Source: Glandiceps talaboti
Taxonomy: Eukaryota > Hemichordata > Enteropneusta > Spengelidae
Length of the DNA: 64,000 nucleotides
NCBI RefSeq assembly: GCF_964340395.1
Contig: NC_135556.1
Span: forward strand, 11,982,910 to 12,046,909
Direction: 5' to 3'
The notes beneath the pieces are model-generated. The model did no database searches, was not told where the DNA came from, and saw only the letters and a program-made list of their open reading frames with translations. A program made the position numbers and the translations under genes. Shown here piece by piece: positions 50,601-62,068 of the stretch; the stretch's first letter is position 1, and every line of letters begins with the position of its first letter.

Positions 50601-50985
50601 AGTCTAGTTCCTATACTGTATCATTACCATTTATACCTCCACTCAAAGTATAGTCAGAGTCGTTACTCTAGAAGTCTTGAAATGCATGAGATGCAATTTA
50701 AAATTCATTTACAGCCACCCACACAGTCATTAACATCATGTCTTTGTTAATAAATCACAAAACTCTAACCAATAACACAGTCCCTCATAAAGTTAGTGTT
50801 TATTGGGACAGTAATGTTCAAATGTGGTATATTTGTCAGCCCATGATGCTACTTATATACTGTTTACATCACCAAAACATTTAGGTTTCACTGATTGGGT
50901 GAACAACTTTTTGTGCTATTTGAGGGGCTTTTGGCTAGACGTGGTTTAGTTAGAAACCATATTGGCATCCAGACTATTACTTTGA
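50601..50985. repeat. Dispersed repeat, second copy (hairpin-free)
   Basis: Outer blocks match 43635-43700 and 43744-43780 (TCTAGTTCCTAT, TACCATTTATACCTCCACTC, GGTTTAGTTAGAAACC, TTGGCATCCAGACTA). About 290 bp of other sequence separates the blocks. The GGTTTAGTTAG here is single and uninterrupted. Confidence 0.65.
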
Positions 50986-51164
50986 AGGAGATCATTGAAG
51001 AACAATAAAAATAAAACTCAAGGTGTGGATATGGGATCAGTGTGGCATTCTACATAGACATTCTCCAACAATTCTTGTAGACATGTTATGTAACCATTTT
51101 TTCTTCACGAAAGGCATGTTCCCACAGGAATCAATGGGGTAGGGGTTTCTAACATTGTCTTTTG

Positions 51165-51545
51165 AAAGTAAATTACATGTATGTCAAAACTAAAATTATT
51201 GTATTTACTAAGAGATGAAATTCTTAAGAAAATTGAAAAGTGGTTATTGGTGGTCATAAACTCGACGTTGTTCGCTTTTTATGAATATCTAGGCGTGATT
51301 ATGTCAAGCAGTGGTCTATGGTATTTAGCGCTTGCAGCTCAAGCGAGTAAAGCAATGATTGCGGTCATGAGTCAACTTGCAAAACTTGGGGACCTCCTAG
51401 TCAAAACTAAATTTAAAAGTTTTTGACTGTAAACTATTACCGATATTAAATTATACAGTGGAGATTTTGGGTTTTAATAGGTCTACTGAAACTGAACGTG
51501 TTCAAAGTAAATTTCAGTGTTATATTTTGAGTCGTATATAAACAT
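51165..51545 (+). pseudogene. Non-LTR retrotransposon reverse transcriptase, C-terminal fragment
   Basis: The + strand shows, across frameshifts, VKTKIIVF, then YEYLGVIMSSSGLW and ASKAMIAVMSQLAKLGDL (51241-51420), then after one frame change DCKLLPILNY, EILGF and ERVQSKFQCYIL (51423-51530). This order (KTK, YLG motif, LPV-K-type helix, P-L-Y-EI-G, KF) is that of the region after the palm in Jockey/CR1-superfamily elements. It is a different family from the two minus-strand fragments. It is truncated at both ends and has several stops. Confidence 0.8.
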
Positions 51546-51715
51546 ATATGTAGTCTTTGAGTATGGGAGCTACAAAAATGCTTGACAAGTGTTCATTACG
51601 GGAAGTAGGCTGAAATGTTTTGAGATTGCTGAACGAGAGCTGCAAAACTTTAACCTCAGACCACTTCTCCTCAGCCCTGGTTCAAGTTCTTAGGTCATAG
51701 TGGTGTAAACTACAT

Positions 51716-51741
51716 CTCAGACCACAATGTAGTGACCTGAG
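51716..51741. mobile_element. Micro-hairpin family 2, copy b
   Basis: 26 bp, CTCAGACCAC...GTGACCTGAG, imperfect arms. Exact 7-bp direct repeats ACTACAT flank it (51709-51715 and 51742-51748). An isolated CCTCAGACCACT...AGTGGT pair lies just upstream at 51655-51705. Confidence 0.6.
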
Positions 51742-52027
51742 ACTACATGTACATGTAGGCCCTACCTACTGGTATATTATGTAACTGCACTTGACGCCAG
51801 TGTGATTTCTAACTAAACTGTGTTATTGAAAGAACCGATGTGACGTCATCTGTTTTCTTTGTACCTGACACAATCCTAGCTGCTGTATTTTGGGCATGTT
51901 CAAGAGGGACAATGTTTTTAGCTGGCAGCCCATACAGAAGGGCCATTCAGTAGTCAGGTATCGATGATATAAGTGCATGACCAAGGTTCTGACAAACTCC
52001 GTTTGTAAGATACTGGCGTATGCGACC

Positions 52028-52060
52028 ATAGACAGTGGAGGGGCCCCCTCCACTGTCAAT
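52028..52060. mobile_element. Micro-hairpin family 1, copy f, in frame within the RT pseudogene
   Basis: 33 bp: ATAGACAGTGGAGGGG mirrored by CCCCTCCACTGTCAAT. Flanks TATGCGACC (52019-52027) and GATGCGACC (52061-52069) match at 8 of 9. On the minus strand the host reads HPRTIGRI, then 14 extra codons (33 bp plus the 9-bp duplication), then RQYLTNG, so the insertion preserved the frame and encodes IDSGGGPSTVYG plus the duplicated GRI. Confidence 0.85.
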
Positions 52061-52319
52061 GATGCGACCTATTGTTCGGGGGTGAAAAAGAACTGATCTA
52101 CATGTCAACGAGATGTGCTTCTTGAGGTTATAACGGTCATCAATTGTTACACAAATGGTACATGCTGAATCCACTAACTGCACAGAAGACGATCCCATGT
52201 TGATGTGGTTCATGAGACGAGGAAGCCTGTTGAACTGAGACGTGATAAGGAGGACCTCGGTTTTGCCATCATTAAACTAGCTTATTTTGGGTCGTTTAAT
52301 ATCATGTGCAACAGTTTCC

Positions 52320-52352
52320 ATAGACAGTGGAGGGGCCCCCTCCACTGTCAAT
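52320..52352. mobile_element. Micro-hairpin family 1, duplicated passenger copy
   Basis: Identical to 52028-52060 but present only because of the tandem duplication. Its left flank (CAACAGTTTCC) lacks the 9-bp repeat, so it is not an independent insertion. Confidence 0.85.
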
Positions 52353-52920
52353 GATGCGACCTATTGTTCGGGGGTGAAAAAGAACTGATCTACATGTCAA
52401 CGAGATGTGCTTCTTGAGGTTATAACGGTCATCAATTGTTACACAAATGGTACATGCTGAATCCACTAACTGCACAGAAGACGATCCCATGTTGATGTGG
52501 TTCATGAGACGAGGAAGCCTGTTGAACTGAGACGTGATAAGGAGGACCTCGGTTTTGCCATCATTAAACTAGCTTATTTTGGGTCGTTTAATATCATGTG
52601 CAACAGTTTCCATCTTAGTTACTGTAGTTGACGTATGTGATTGGGGAAATATATTGGTAAATCTGGTTGTCGTCTGCATGTTGTTGCATATTGAGATTTT
52701 GATGTCGGATTAGCTTTCCAAGTGGTGATGTGTATAGACAGCATACGCGTGTAAGAGTGGACCAAGCACAGGGTTTTGTGACACTCCACACTGCAAATGT
52801 TTGGTTTCTGCTATGCCTTGTACAGAAATGGACTGTTGTATATCTTTGAGGTATAAAGACTCTAGTCGAATGCCTGTAATACCGAGCTCGGAATAAACTT
52901 GAAATTATGCTGGAGTCAGA

Positions 52921-53062
52921 ATTTACGGGGGGGGGGGGCATGAACAAAATTGAGGTTCAAAGGGAGGGGGGCATGACAATTGTGATGGTCTGAAAGGGCC
53001 CCCGAATATTCTGCTCATGATTTGAACCAAAATTAAACCTCAGGAGCAGTTGTTTACCAAGT
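52921..53062 (+). repeat. Dispersed repeat shared with 46.8-46.97 kb
   Basis: Second copy of the TCTGAAAGGGGCCC / GCTCATGA(G/T)TTGAACC / AGGAGCAG family. A further partial motif (AACCACAGGAGCAATCGTTTACC) follows at about 53220. Confidence 0.65.
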
Positions 53063-53087
53063 AAATTTACATTTGTATAAGTGTATG

Positions 53088-53157
<70 letters not shown>
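53088..53157. repeat. (CT)n microsatellite
   Basis: About 34 CT units, then impure CTCT-rich sequence to 53195. Confidence 0.97.
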
Positions 53158-53160
<3 letters not shown>

Positions 53161-53289
53161 GCCGTATGTCTCCTTCTCTCTTGCTCTATCTCTCTGTGTG
53201 GAGACTTTGTTGAACATTCAAACCACAGGAGCAATCGTTTACCTTGTACTTTGCAAAATTGTTCACTTCATTTACCTACCACACATTTA

Positions 53290-54095
53290 ATTATTAGGCA
53301 GCCAATGGCCAAACGAATGTGTGTGTCTGCCAAAATATCTATGTATTAGTTAAAGCGTAGGTAATACAGTTGTAAAATAATTTAATGAGAGTACAATTTG
53401 GGTATTGAAGACAATTTTCAAGTACTTTATGGCTTCCAATAATGTGTATGGTTTGAAATATTATGCCGCTAAATGGCCTCCTACATGTCCTTATTTTTCA
53501 AACAATTGCCTACTGTGGGAGGGGGACACACCCTCCCCACTAGTTATCGAAGGGGGGGTGCCGTTTCTGTCAAGACATAGGATTCAAAAAGAAAACTCTG
53601 CTGGTTAAGTTTTTCCAAGTACAGGTTACAGCCCAATGAGCCCACATCCATTTGTAAAGAAATCTCTATGTCTGATATGTATGGACACTGAAGTTGATTT
53701 CCACTGTTAGCTTACAGTGTGTCATATAGTGTACCATACTGTACTTCTCTGACGTGTATGGGGAGGGGGTAATGTATAATTGCATATTAAAATATGTGCA
53801 GCCGGGGGGGGGGGGTATGGACGTCGCCATCTTTCAAGCGCTAAATTACCTGTTAATCGAGATTTGTTTCAAAACATTAGCATGGTTGATAATATATGTG
53901 AAAGGGGTAAACTAAGAATGGTTTCTGGGATCGCCTAAGTCAACACGACATATATTGTGGATGGTCTGAGATATTCGATTACGATTCACATCGTCCGATT
54001 TCCAATCGTCCCAATATCCATATTAACATTCTTTATCGTTTCAAAATCACAAAAATGCATATGTCGTGGTGGGGTGAGTACCGACTCTAGTTTGG
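53290..54095. other. No gene recognised
   Basis: Unique DNA with G runs at about 53550 and 53803-53814. Confidence 0.35.
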
Positions 54096-54099
54096 TCTC

Positions 54100-54238
<139 letters not shown>

Positions 54239-54249
54239 TCTCCGTATCG

Positions 54250-55360
54250 AAACTTATTCAGTCATAAAATCATCAGGTTTCTGACAATTTCCAATACCTG
54301 TTACAAGAAAGACTGCAGTACAAGAATATTTGGTTAGCTACATGTATTACATCTGATGCCTTATACGTGACACGCACGATAATTGCCCAGTTTGCATCAG
54401 AGGGTGTGCCTCGCCTTCTGTACATGTGCCGTACGTCTGGCTTGTCTGTCAGTGTCACATTTTGCTTCCCCTCTTCAGTTTTCTCAGATGTTTTAAGAAT
54501 TTAAACATAGTCAGTGTCTGATCGACAAAAATTCTTTTCACTGAAGTTTAGAAAACATTTAGTGCAACTCTACGTAAACGTCATGTTGATGCATCATACA
54601 TCATCATGAGACGTCACATTGACCTCACACTTCGCTTCGCGCTTCCTTCAACGTCCGGTCGTTATGAAACTAGTTCGAAGGCTTTCGCTAGCGATAGCGT
54701 GGCCAGTCTTGTTTTACTGCGTAATCGTCTAATGTTTTCCAAATAATTATGAATTAATTTATCTTTTTGTTTACACTTTGGGTATTTTACTTGCTATTAG
54801 AACTCCCGGGCAACTCATATTTAATTTTCCAACCTTAGAATTTGTTCAATGATCGTCAGGTTTGAGTACTTTCCTAAGCCGGTCCCACAACTGTTATACT
54901 TATAAGTTATAGCTGGGCGTTGTGACCGGTAACCGGCTATTATCTACATCACTGCCTACTAGGTACGTCAAAAACACACCGTTCGCACATGTGAGCCTGA
55001 TTTTAGGCAAAATATCGGGCTATTAGAGTGCATACAGGCCCTTTTGTTCGCTTGTATTGTTTGCATTTGGTATTTGGCATTTCGCACGTTGTTTATTTGC
55101 ACCATTCACAGTGTCTTATCATGCTTTGTGTAACTTGTAAGCCTAATCGACAACTGGGCCAACGGTTTTTACTAGACAAATTTGAAACAAATTTTGCGTC
55201 AGTTTGATGGTAAACCTGCTATATTGACTACCAAACTTAGTTAACCCCAGTTATTTTTACTCATGTTGCATCACCATATATTTAGAAAGAGTATATATGA
55301 AATATGAGAGCCATGTGAAACTTCTTCAGTGCAAAATGGGATGAAGATATGAGGGCAAAG
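54250..55360. other. No gene recognised; CRE-containing GC patch near 54.6 kb
   Basis: GAGACGTCACATTGACC, CGCTTCGCGCTTCC and CGCTAGCGATAGCG lie at 54609-54705. This could be regulatory, but no exon can be tied to it. Confidence 0.25.
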
Positions 55361-55373
55361 TCAGTGCTCCTTA

Positions 55374-55527
55374 TAGTCTCGCTGCCAGACTCGAGACTAT
55401 CGTCCCTAATCTGTTTACCGAGCGGCGCAGCCGCGAGAAGAGCGGGACCAGTCCCCCTCTATTCTCGCGGCTGCGCCGCTCGGTAAACAGATTAGGGACG
55501 ATAGTCTCGAGTCTGGCAGCGAGACTA
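55374..55527. mobile_element. 154-bp palindromic MITE with perfect 9-bp TSD
   Basis: Two 65-bp arms (55374-55438 and 55463-55527) are exact reverse complements by eye, starting TAGTCTCGCTGCCAGACTCG and separated by a 24-bp loop. TGCTCCTTA flanks both ends exactly (55365-55373 and 55528-55536). The arm is GC-rich compared with its surroundings. A 9-bp duplication fits Mutator-like or similar DNA transposons. The perfect arms suggest a recent insertion. No coding capacity, so it would need a transposase from elsewhere. Confidence 0.92.
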
Positions 55528-55539
55528 TGCTCCTTACAG

Positions 55540-56535
55540 CAGTTTGTTTTTCCCGCATATGCATACATTACCCATAATCCTTTTAAGTATTCTGCAGATA
55601 TCTGTGCAATGTGCACTCATGACTCATGAAAATCTGGAATGCACTGATCGAAGCCAATTGTACAGTTATACTATAAAAACAGGAGTTATGAGTATAATTG
55701 AAATAAAACAAGAGAATAAGAGATGAGGGCCCTCAGAATCGTCACGTAGAGTGATATAACAGTTACATGGATGCCGGGCATGTACCCATAGGTACGGGCC
55801 CGGGGGGGGGGGTTCTGCATGCCGAACGTCATTAAGTATTTCCTTTACTTTGGTGCTCATGATCGTAATTTGGATGACGCCCAAGATATTTGAGGCGTGA
55901 ATACCTGTTGTTCTTCTAAAGGCTTGTTTATTACTGTGAAGATCACACCCTAACACTTAATTGTTCTATAAACGACATATGGACAAGAATACTATTCCCA
56001 TAGAGGTTAGTCTAGTTAATTCCTGATGGACCGTATTTCGTTCAGCGTTACGTTGTACATAACACGGTCAGTCAGAAACTATAGACGACATGGACGACAT
56101 GGATGCCATATAATATTCCCAATAGTCACTCAATTTTACTTAGCTAGAAATAATGTCCACAGACTCAAATCTGTCAGCACGTCTCTACTGTGAGTTTGTT
56201 GACGCTATTGGCCGGTCAGGTTTGTTAAGAAGCTCCATACACTAGCAATATTTGTGGCCCAATTTTAAACTATTATTGGAAACGATTGTCATGTCATCTA
56301 AATCTGTATTACTATGCATCAAACGCGTAGAAATGTGAAACACGTTTAGTGGTGGCGGTATGTAGTGCATAATGAAAAGGCGTACTACGAACATTTATTT
56401 CAAAATGAGCCCTGTGATATTACAATCTACGTACGTCCTAACCATGTAGTTCATATCATAAGCCTGCTTATATACATACATATGTATCGAATACACTAGC
56501 TACACGTATAGCGTTTATGTACGTATTGATTGCAA
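55540..56535. other. No gene recognised
   Basis: Unique DNA with a GGGCCC-rich patch and about 11 G residues at 55800. Confidence 0.4.
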
Positions 56536-56541
56536 GCACGG

Positions 56542-56801
56542 TAGATTTGAATATTCATTTGTTTACTGCCCGGTTATGGGGGTGAACTCATGAATATATT
56601 CTGAACTAAATGCAAATGTATTCAAATCACTTCCGACTCGCAATCTGAACTATTTTTCAGATCGAGTATAATCCGATTAGACAGGCGCTAATGGGAAAGT
56701 ACAGAAACGTCCACCTCATCAGCATAAAAGTACAGAATTGAACTCAATCTGAACTATAGTACGGAAAGTGTCGTAAACTGTACTATTTTTTCTACTAGTG
56801 T
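56542..56801 (-). mobile_element. 260-bp dispersed element, copy B
   Basis: Reverse complement of copy A (39103-39362) with no difference found. It ends 43 bp before a composite (ACAG)n/(ATAG)n microsatellite. Copy A has no microsatellite next to it, so the association may be chance. Confidence 0.85.
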
Positions 56802-56844
56802 TAGTATTAGCCGCTGCCTGGGTAAAGATGGCCCACTAGATATA

Positions 56845-57103
<259 letters not shown>

Positions 57104-57109
57104 TGACAC

Positions 57110-58895
57110 AATATTTTAATAACTATGTTCCCTTTAATGTTTTGAGAACATGAAAGGCATGTTGCATATATATGAATTATCATGGAAAAATACTACACCC
57201 AGAAATAATTTGACAGTAGCATTTAGTGTTAATATATTCTGTTAGTGAAACATTTGTCTGCTACCGAATACTATAAATACACCAATTAAACAGAAGTCAC
57301 GTACTTGTGTCAACAAACAGTAATCACTATTGATTTACAGTAAACTCATTCAAGTTAAGTATGTCACATGAGTTTAATGATACCTGCTCCACAGATAACT
57401 AAGGATGTGGGTGTCTAGATATGTTAACATAATACTGACCACTTCATAATGTGAAAAGCATAACAGGCAGAATGTATCACATCATATGATATAAATATAG
57501 GCAAGGTATATATTATTTATGTATCACATCTGCTTTGTACATACGAGCTCTCAGAGGCAATCAGACCCACTATTTTTTAAATGCATGTGTCTTGTTAACT
57601 GCCAAGCGACTACTACGCATAATGTCATTTTGTGATGTTTCAGCACATTCATTTGAGGGGGAGTTTTTTTCCGAGTTTCTTCGTCTGAAGAAGATAGCCC
57701 AAAATTCTGTACATAATTGAACAGCGTATTAAACAAGATATCTATAAGAACGCACCAACTGTTGGTTTTACTCAGACAGTGTATCTATCTCGAGTAAAAG
57801 ATGAGTTTAGAAACATATAACAAACACTTCAACATGAAATATCATTGAATTATATTGAATTACATTGTCAATGTACTAAAACCGTGTAGAAGATCAACCT
57901 TAATACCTCAAGGAATGTTTTTGTATACATATATGATTTTCTGACATTAAAAACATTATTTTGTGTTCATTTTAATTTGGCATAAGTAATGCAATATACT
58001 CGGACTGAAGCTATATATTAAATGGGTTATAGCTTGGTTTTGTTTGTTTGTTTTTTGTTTTGTTTTTGTTTGTTTGGGGTATGGGTTTTATTTATGGTCT
58101 GTTGTTTTGGTGGGGGTTTTTTGTTGGTGCTTTTAAAGTTATTGCCATAATATATATAATATTATAACATGAATATTTATTAAACAAATATCTCGACATA
58201 TTTTAGCTGCTAATTAGAATTCAAAACAATCCATGAAAAATTTTGCACACTGACTATATCGAATTGTAGTATCCCAAGGAATGGACACACTTTGTCGTGG
58301 ATTCCAAACATTCAAGAGTACAGAAAGTCAGTGTACTCTGTGGTTAGCAGTCGGACGCAAGGCTAAATTCAAAACACGTGTACTTTCAAATTGCCTTCCC
58401 TTTGGATCTTGTTATCAACTCACGAACGAGTCAACATCACGACACAACGTCTCAAGGAACCATGTGTTCACTGAAAAAAAAACACAAAACGGATGTATAC
58501 GTACTACTTGATCCAATCATGTTGTGAACCTTCACGAAACACGGCTGTCATCTACGAGTATGCGTATAGTGTATGCGTTCGCTTTATTCTGATAATATCA
58601 ACGGTGTCTTTCCTCCGAGTCATCAGCTGAAAAAGATATTCCTTATCACGATCTATTGTTTGTAGGTCTCGCATCTACACGTCAACCAATTGGTCAAAGT
58701 AGTTTGCTAGGCTGAGTTGTCTGTCTCTTGACAATTCTGCTCACTTCCCTTGAAAACTCTCCGATATGCCTCGTCTCGCCCTTATTAGCTCTAGACAACG
58801 CTTTATACATGACTTTTGCCCCATCTGATGAATTGTGTTTCCTGCTAAATAACCAGATTATCTTTACATAAGACCTCATGTATGTCAATCATGGC
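57110..58895. other. No gene recognised; T/G-rich tract at 58035-58130
   Basis: The tract TTTGTTTGTTTGTTTTTTG grades into G-rich sequence. Otherwise unique AT-rich DNA. Confidence 0.4.
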
Positions 58896-58902
58896 ATTAA
58901 AC

Positions 58903-58937
58903 CTCAGACCCCTCTAGTGTAACTATGGTGACCTGAG
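58903..58937. mobile_element. Micro-hairpin family 2, copy c (decayed)
   Basis: CTCAGACCCCTCTAGTG...ATGGTGACCTGAG, with imperfect arms. Flanks ATTAAAC and ATTGTAC agree at 5 of 7. Assigned by the terminal motif. Confidence 0.4.
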
Positions 58938-59154
58938 ATTGTACTCGTAACTCCTGGAACAGCCCTGTACGGGAGGGTAAAACTGGAACAATATTCAGAA
59001 ATTCAGAAATGGGTGTGATTTCAAACTTTGATACCATACTTTTAGTACTTTGTAATCGAGTTTTCGTGACTTATTTTATGTGCCCGCATTTTTGCACATT
59101 GTTCAATAATTTTTGTACTACTGTTTGTTTTATTTGCGGCTTTGATGTGTCTTG

Positions 59155-59181
59155 TTGTTGTTGTTGTTGTTGTTGCTGTTG

Positions 59182-59213
<32 letters not shown>

Positions 59214-59245
59214 GGTGGTGGTGGCGGCGGTGGCGGTGGGGGTGG
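59155..59245. repeat. (TTG)n/(TGG)n microsatellite
   Basis: TTG units shift to TGG units and then GGC/GGT. The polycysteine, polytryptophan, polyproline and polythreonine frames are artefacts. Confidence 0.95.
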
Positions 59246-59511
59246 TCTTTGTATTTTGGTCTGCTTCGGTACGAGAGAAATATTACCTAACTGATCAGCA
59301 GTCACGTTCTTGAATCTGACAATAAGATTAGTTTGCATAACAGCATCTGGTCGTATATCTGCACTCCAATAATAGAACAAGTTTTGAATTACTGAAATGA
59401 TAATATTATCACCAGGTAGCCTAGCAACAGCATAACAACATCATAATGTGTAAACCAAATCGGAATACATTTACATATATTTGTGTAGCTAAATCGGAAT
59501 ACAAGGTGAAA

Positions 59512-59750
59512 TGGGTGGGTGGGTGGGTGGTTCATGGATTGACGAGTGAGTGAGTGAGTGAGTGAGTGAGTGAGTGAGTGAGTGAGTGAGTGAGTGAGTG
59601 AGTGAGTGAGTGAGTGAGTGAGTGAGTGAATAAGTGAGCGAGCGAGCGAGCGAGCGAGCGAGCGAGCGACTGACTGACTGACTGACTGACTGAGTGGGTC
59701 AGTGAGTGGATGAATGAATGAATGAATGAATGGATGGATGAATGAATGAA
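59512..59750. repeat. Composite (GGGT)/(GAGT)/(GAGC)/(GACT)/(GAAT)n microsatellite
   Basis: (GGGT)n at 59512-59530, about 22 GAGT units at 59544-59627, GAGC/GAGCGAGC to 59667, (TGAC)n to 59691, then (GAAT)n and (GGAT)n. It repeats the one-substitution block pattern of the other composite tracts. Confidence 0.96.
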
Positions 59751-59796
59751 CCAATCCATCATGCAGAAATGATCGAGTTAATTAGTTACTATGCAA

Positions 59797-59889
59797 GGCT
59801 GGCTGGTTGGTTGGTTGGTTGGTTGGTTGGTGGGTTGGTTGGTTGGTGGGTCGGTTGGTTGGTTGGTTGGTTGGTTGGTTGGTTGGTTG
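59797..59889. repeat. (GGTT)n microsatellite
   Basis: About 21 GGTT units with GGG and CGG interruptions. The G-rich strand could form quadruplex-like structures. Confidence 0.95.
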
Positions 59890-61810
59890 CTTAGTTATTG
59901 TTTCCTTAATTAATCAATCGATTGTTCGATAATTATTTTCAAACTACAAAATGTTTCACTAATAATTTACCTTTCTGTACTTCGCTGAAGATAACTCTAT
60001 GCCTCCACAACAATTTGAGACGCGAGAGGTAGACATTTACGTAGTTGGCCTCTCCGTGTAATAAATACAATGGACAATTTTTTTGAAAGTATTTATACAA
60101 TTATGACGCGTGATAGAATTGTCGGAGAACTTGACAATTACCTTGCGTCTACTTATTTCGGTGTTTACAAAATACGAGGAAGTTACAGTCTTTGTCAGTA
60201 ATATATGAAATTGTGTTTACTAGTCAGTGACGTTCATAAGACAGCTATCCTGAAAAATACGTCGCCATTCACATTACCTCCCACTTGAATCTTAAATTAC
60301 GCAAAATTGCCGGAAATTTTCATTTTGGATAATTGTGGAGATAAAAGAAATCAACCAGCCTAGCGCTGAAATGTATTTACATTCTTGGAATTCCAATTCG
60401 TGTAAAACTAAATCGCAGCTGCACATCCGCGATGCTTGGGAGGTTTGATTTTTTTGCTGTCTTGATCGATAGCAAACTGTAGGGCATGAAATCATAATAG
60501 TTTCCCGCCATCCATACATCGGCAAATTCTTTCCAGTTTCAAATTTAGATTTTGCAAAAAAAAAAAGGAAAAAAAATGTATTTTCTTGTATAACAGAAAA
60601 CCCTGTTAAGCATTTGTGATATTAGTATTCACCGTATTCAAAACGATGCATTCAATATTTTTCTAGATTAAATCCAATTATAACAGTTTAATAAAGGTCA
60701 TCATGTGAAATGTTATGGAATCAACTGTTAGTCTGGTATTAGCACGGTATGAAATAAATTAGATATTGAAATAGGCTTAATATGTATGAACAACGAAATA
60801 GACGGAACTTGGTTCTAATCCTTTCAGCGGCAACCCTTTTTCATAGACATCAAATTTGAAAATACGTTCCGTGACAATCACACAATGCGACAAATATGAC
60901 TTCAATTTATATCTGCTTTACAAGATCGTCAAATTTCAATTTTCATTTTTACTTCAACGTGAAGAAAACTGTCAGTGCGTTCGCTGGACCAATTCTTCTT
61001 CAAATACGCCTATGTTTGTGTTTCTGTAAAAGGTAAATTTCCACTGTAATGTTTGATCAAATAACTTCCTTGAAGCCACTCAACCTATTCGGTCGAATAG
61101 CCTTTTTAGAAGAAAAAAAACTTGTTTAAATAAGAGAAACGTAAAAGCGTCTAAAACACTTTTATTTGACAGGGCTCCCGACAAGTCGAATATGTGTGTC
61201 AACCGTACGGTTACCGCCCAACCATTTACCTGACGACAAACGCACAACAGTTTTGTTGGGTTTGCCATGAAAGCAAGATTTTCAATGGGCAGGATTAGCT
61301 GACCTTTGGTATAGGCAGGAGATCTCGGGTTAATACATATGTTGCTCAGACTTAACACACTTTACATACATTTGGTTTACGCCATATGTCTTTGATACTA
61401 TTGGTGCGGTACATGTTCATATTTTGGTTCGACTACTCAGTCGGTGACAGATTGTTGTTAACTAAAAAGAGGGATTTTTTACTGTAAATCGACATGAATA
61501 ATGTCGCTATAAGTATTTAATGTCTGGCGTCTTTTTTAGTCTCTTTGCAAAAATAAGTTCATGTCAATCAAACCTTTAACAGAAAGCCGGGTTAGTTCGA
61601 TGGGGACGGATTTCCAAACATTTTAAAATTCATTTTTTTTTTGCCAGATGTGTGAAATCCTCTTATATTATTTAATATATCGTTGGTGTAGCATTTCATA
61701 TAGTCTGTTTTTTCTCTATTCTCTATATTGACAACAGGTTATTCATTCACACTGCATGCTGTGTCTCCTGTATATGTTGTACCTTAAGGATGACGAATGC
61801 CACATCTTTG
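59890..61810. other. No gene recognised
   Basis: AT-rich unique DNA. It may include distal upstream sequence of the gene starting at 62255. Runs of A at 60556 and 61112. Confidence 0.4.
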
Positions 61811-61967
61811 CTCGTGACGTCATAATAGCGTGACGTTTACCCTGTTTCAATTATTGGAGAGAGTTTGATGCGAGGGAATAATCAGTCAGCGGAGTCTCAC
61901 TTCTGTCACCGGGTGAAACCAGCAGATCTCCACAATCAACTCAACGCAGCGGCAATCCCGTGAACAC

Positions 61968-62039
61968 ATGGAAACCTTTATTGCACTGAGTGCACGCAAG
62001 TCATTTCAAAACTGTTTTGATTCGGTAGGCACAGCCTAA
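61968..62039 (+). CDS. Possible upstream ORF 1 (23 codons)
   Basis: ATG at 61968 with A at -3 and G at +4, a favourable initiation context, opens 23 codons (METFIALSARKSF...) and ends in TAA. It would lie in the leader of the downstream gene if the promoter assignment is right. No similarity recognised. Confidence 0.25.
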   Translation: METFIALSARKSFQNCFDSVGTA

Positions 62040-62068
62040 GTATAGGATTTCAACACCTCTCTCTTTGA

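Larger units (their letters stand above)
52028..52611. repeat. 292-bp perfect tandem duplication
   Basis: 52028-52319 is repeated without visible difference at 52320-52611. The unit starts at the micro-hairpin and ends in GCAACAGTTTCC. The junction shares CCAT microhomology (TTTCCAT). It arose after the hairpin inserted, since both units carry it. The identity suggests a recent event or an assembly artefact. Confidence 0.92.
51823..52947 (-). pseudogene. CR1-like non-LTR retrotransposon reverse transcriptase, broken
   Basis: On the minus strand, 52800-52620 gives YTSPLGKLIRHQNLNMQQHADDNQIYQY, in which HADD is the YADD-type catalytic box (Y to H). This is followed by NMGSSSVQLVDSA and TIDDRYNLKKHI...HPRTIGRI...RQYLTNG (52505-51947), and, in another frame, C-terminal segments near 51823-51940 (LLYGLPAK-like, ARIV-GT-like). 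The order is that of the CR1 palm and thumb. Damage includes frameshifts, a G10 tract at 52927, a micro-hairpin insertion and a 292-bp tandem duplication that repeats the thumb region. Confidence 0.85.

Noticed and set aside
52320-52352. A seventh independent family-1 hairpin insertion
   Set aside because: It is a passenger of the 292-bp tandem duplication; its left flank lacks the 9-bp repeat.
59009-59380. Frames with polycysteine, polytryptophan or polyproline
   Set aside because: Derived from the (TTG)n/(TGG)n tract at 59155-59245.
59389-59762. Frames rich in THSL repeats
   Set aside because: Translations of the (GAGT)n microsatellite.
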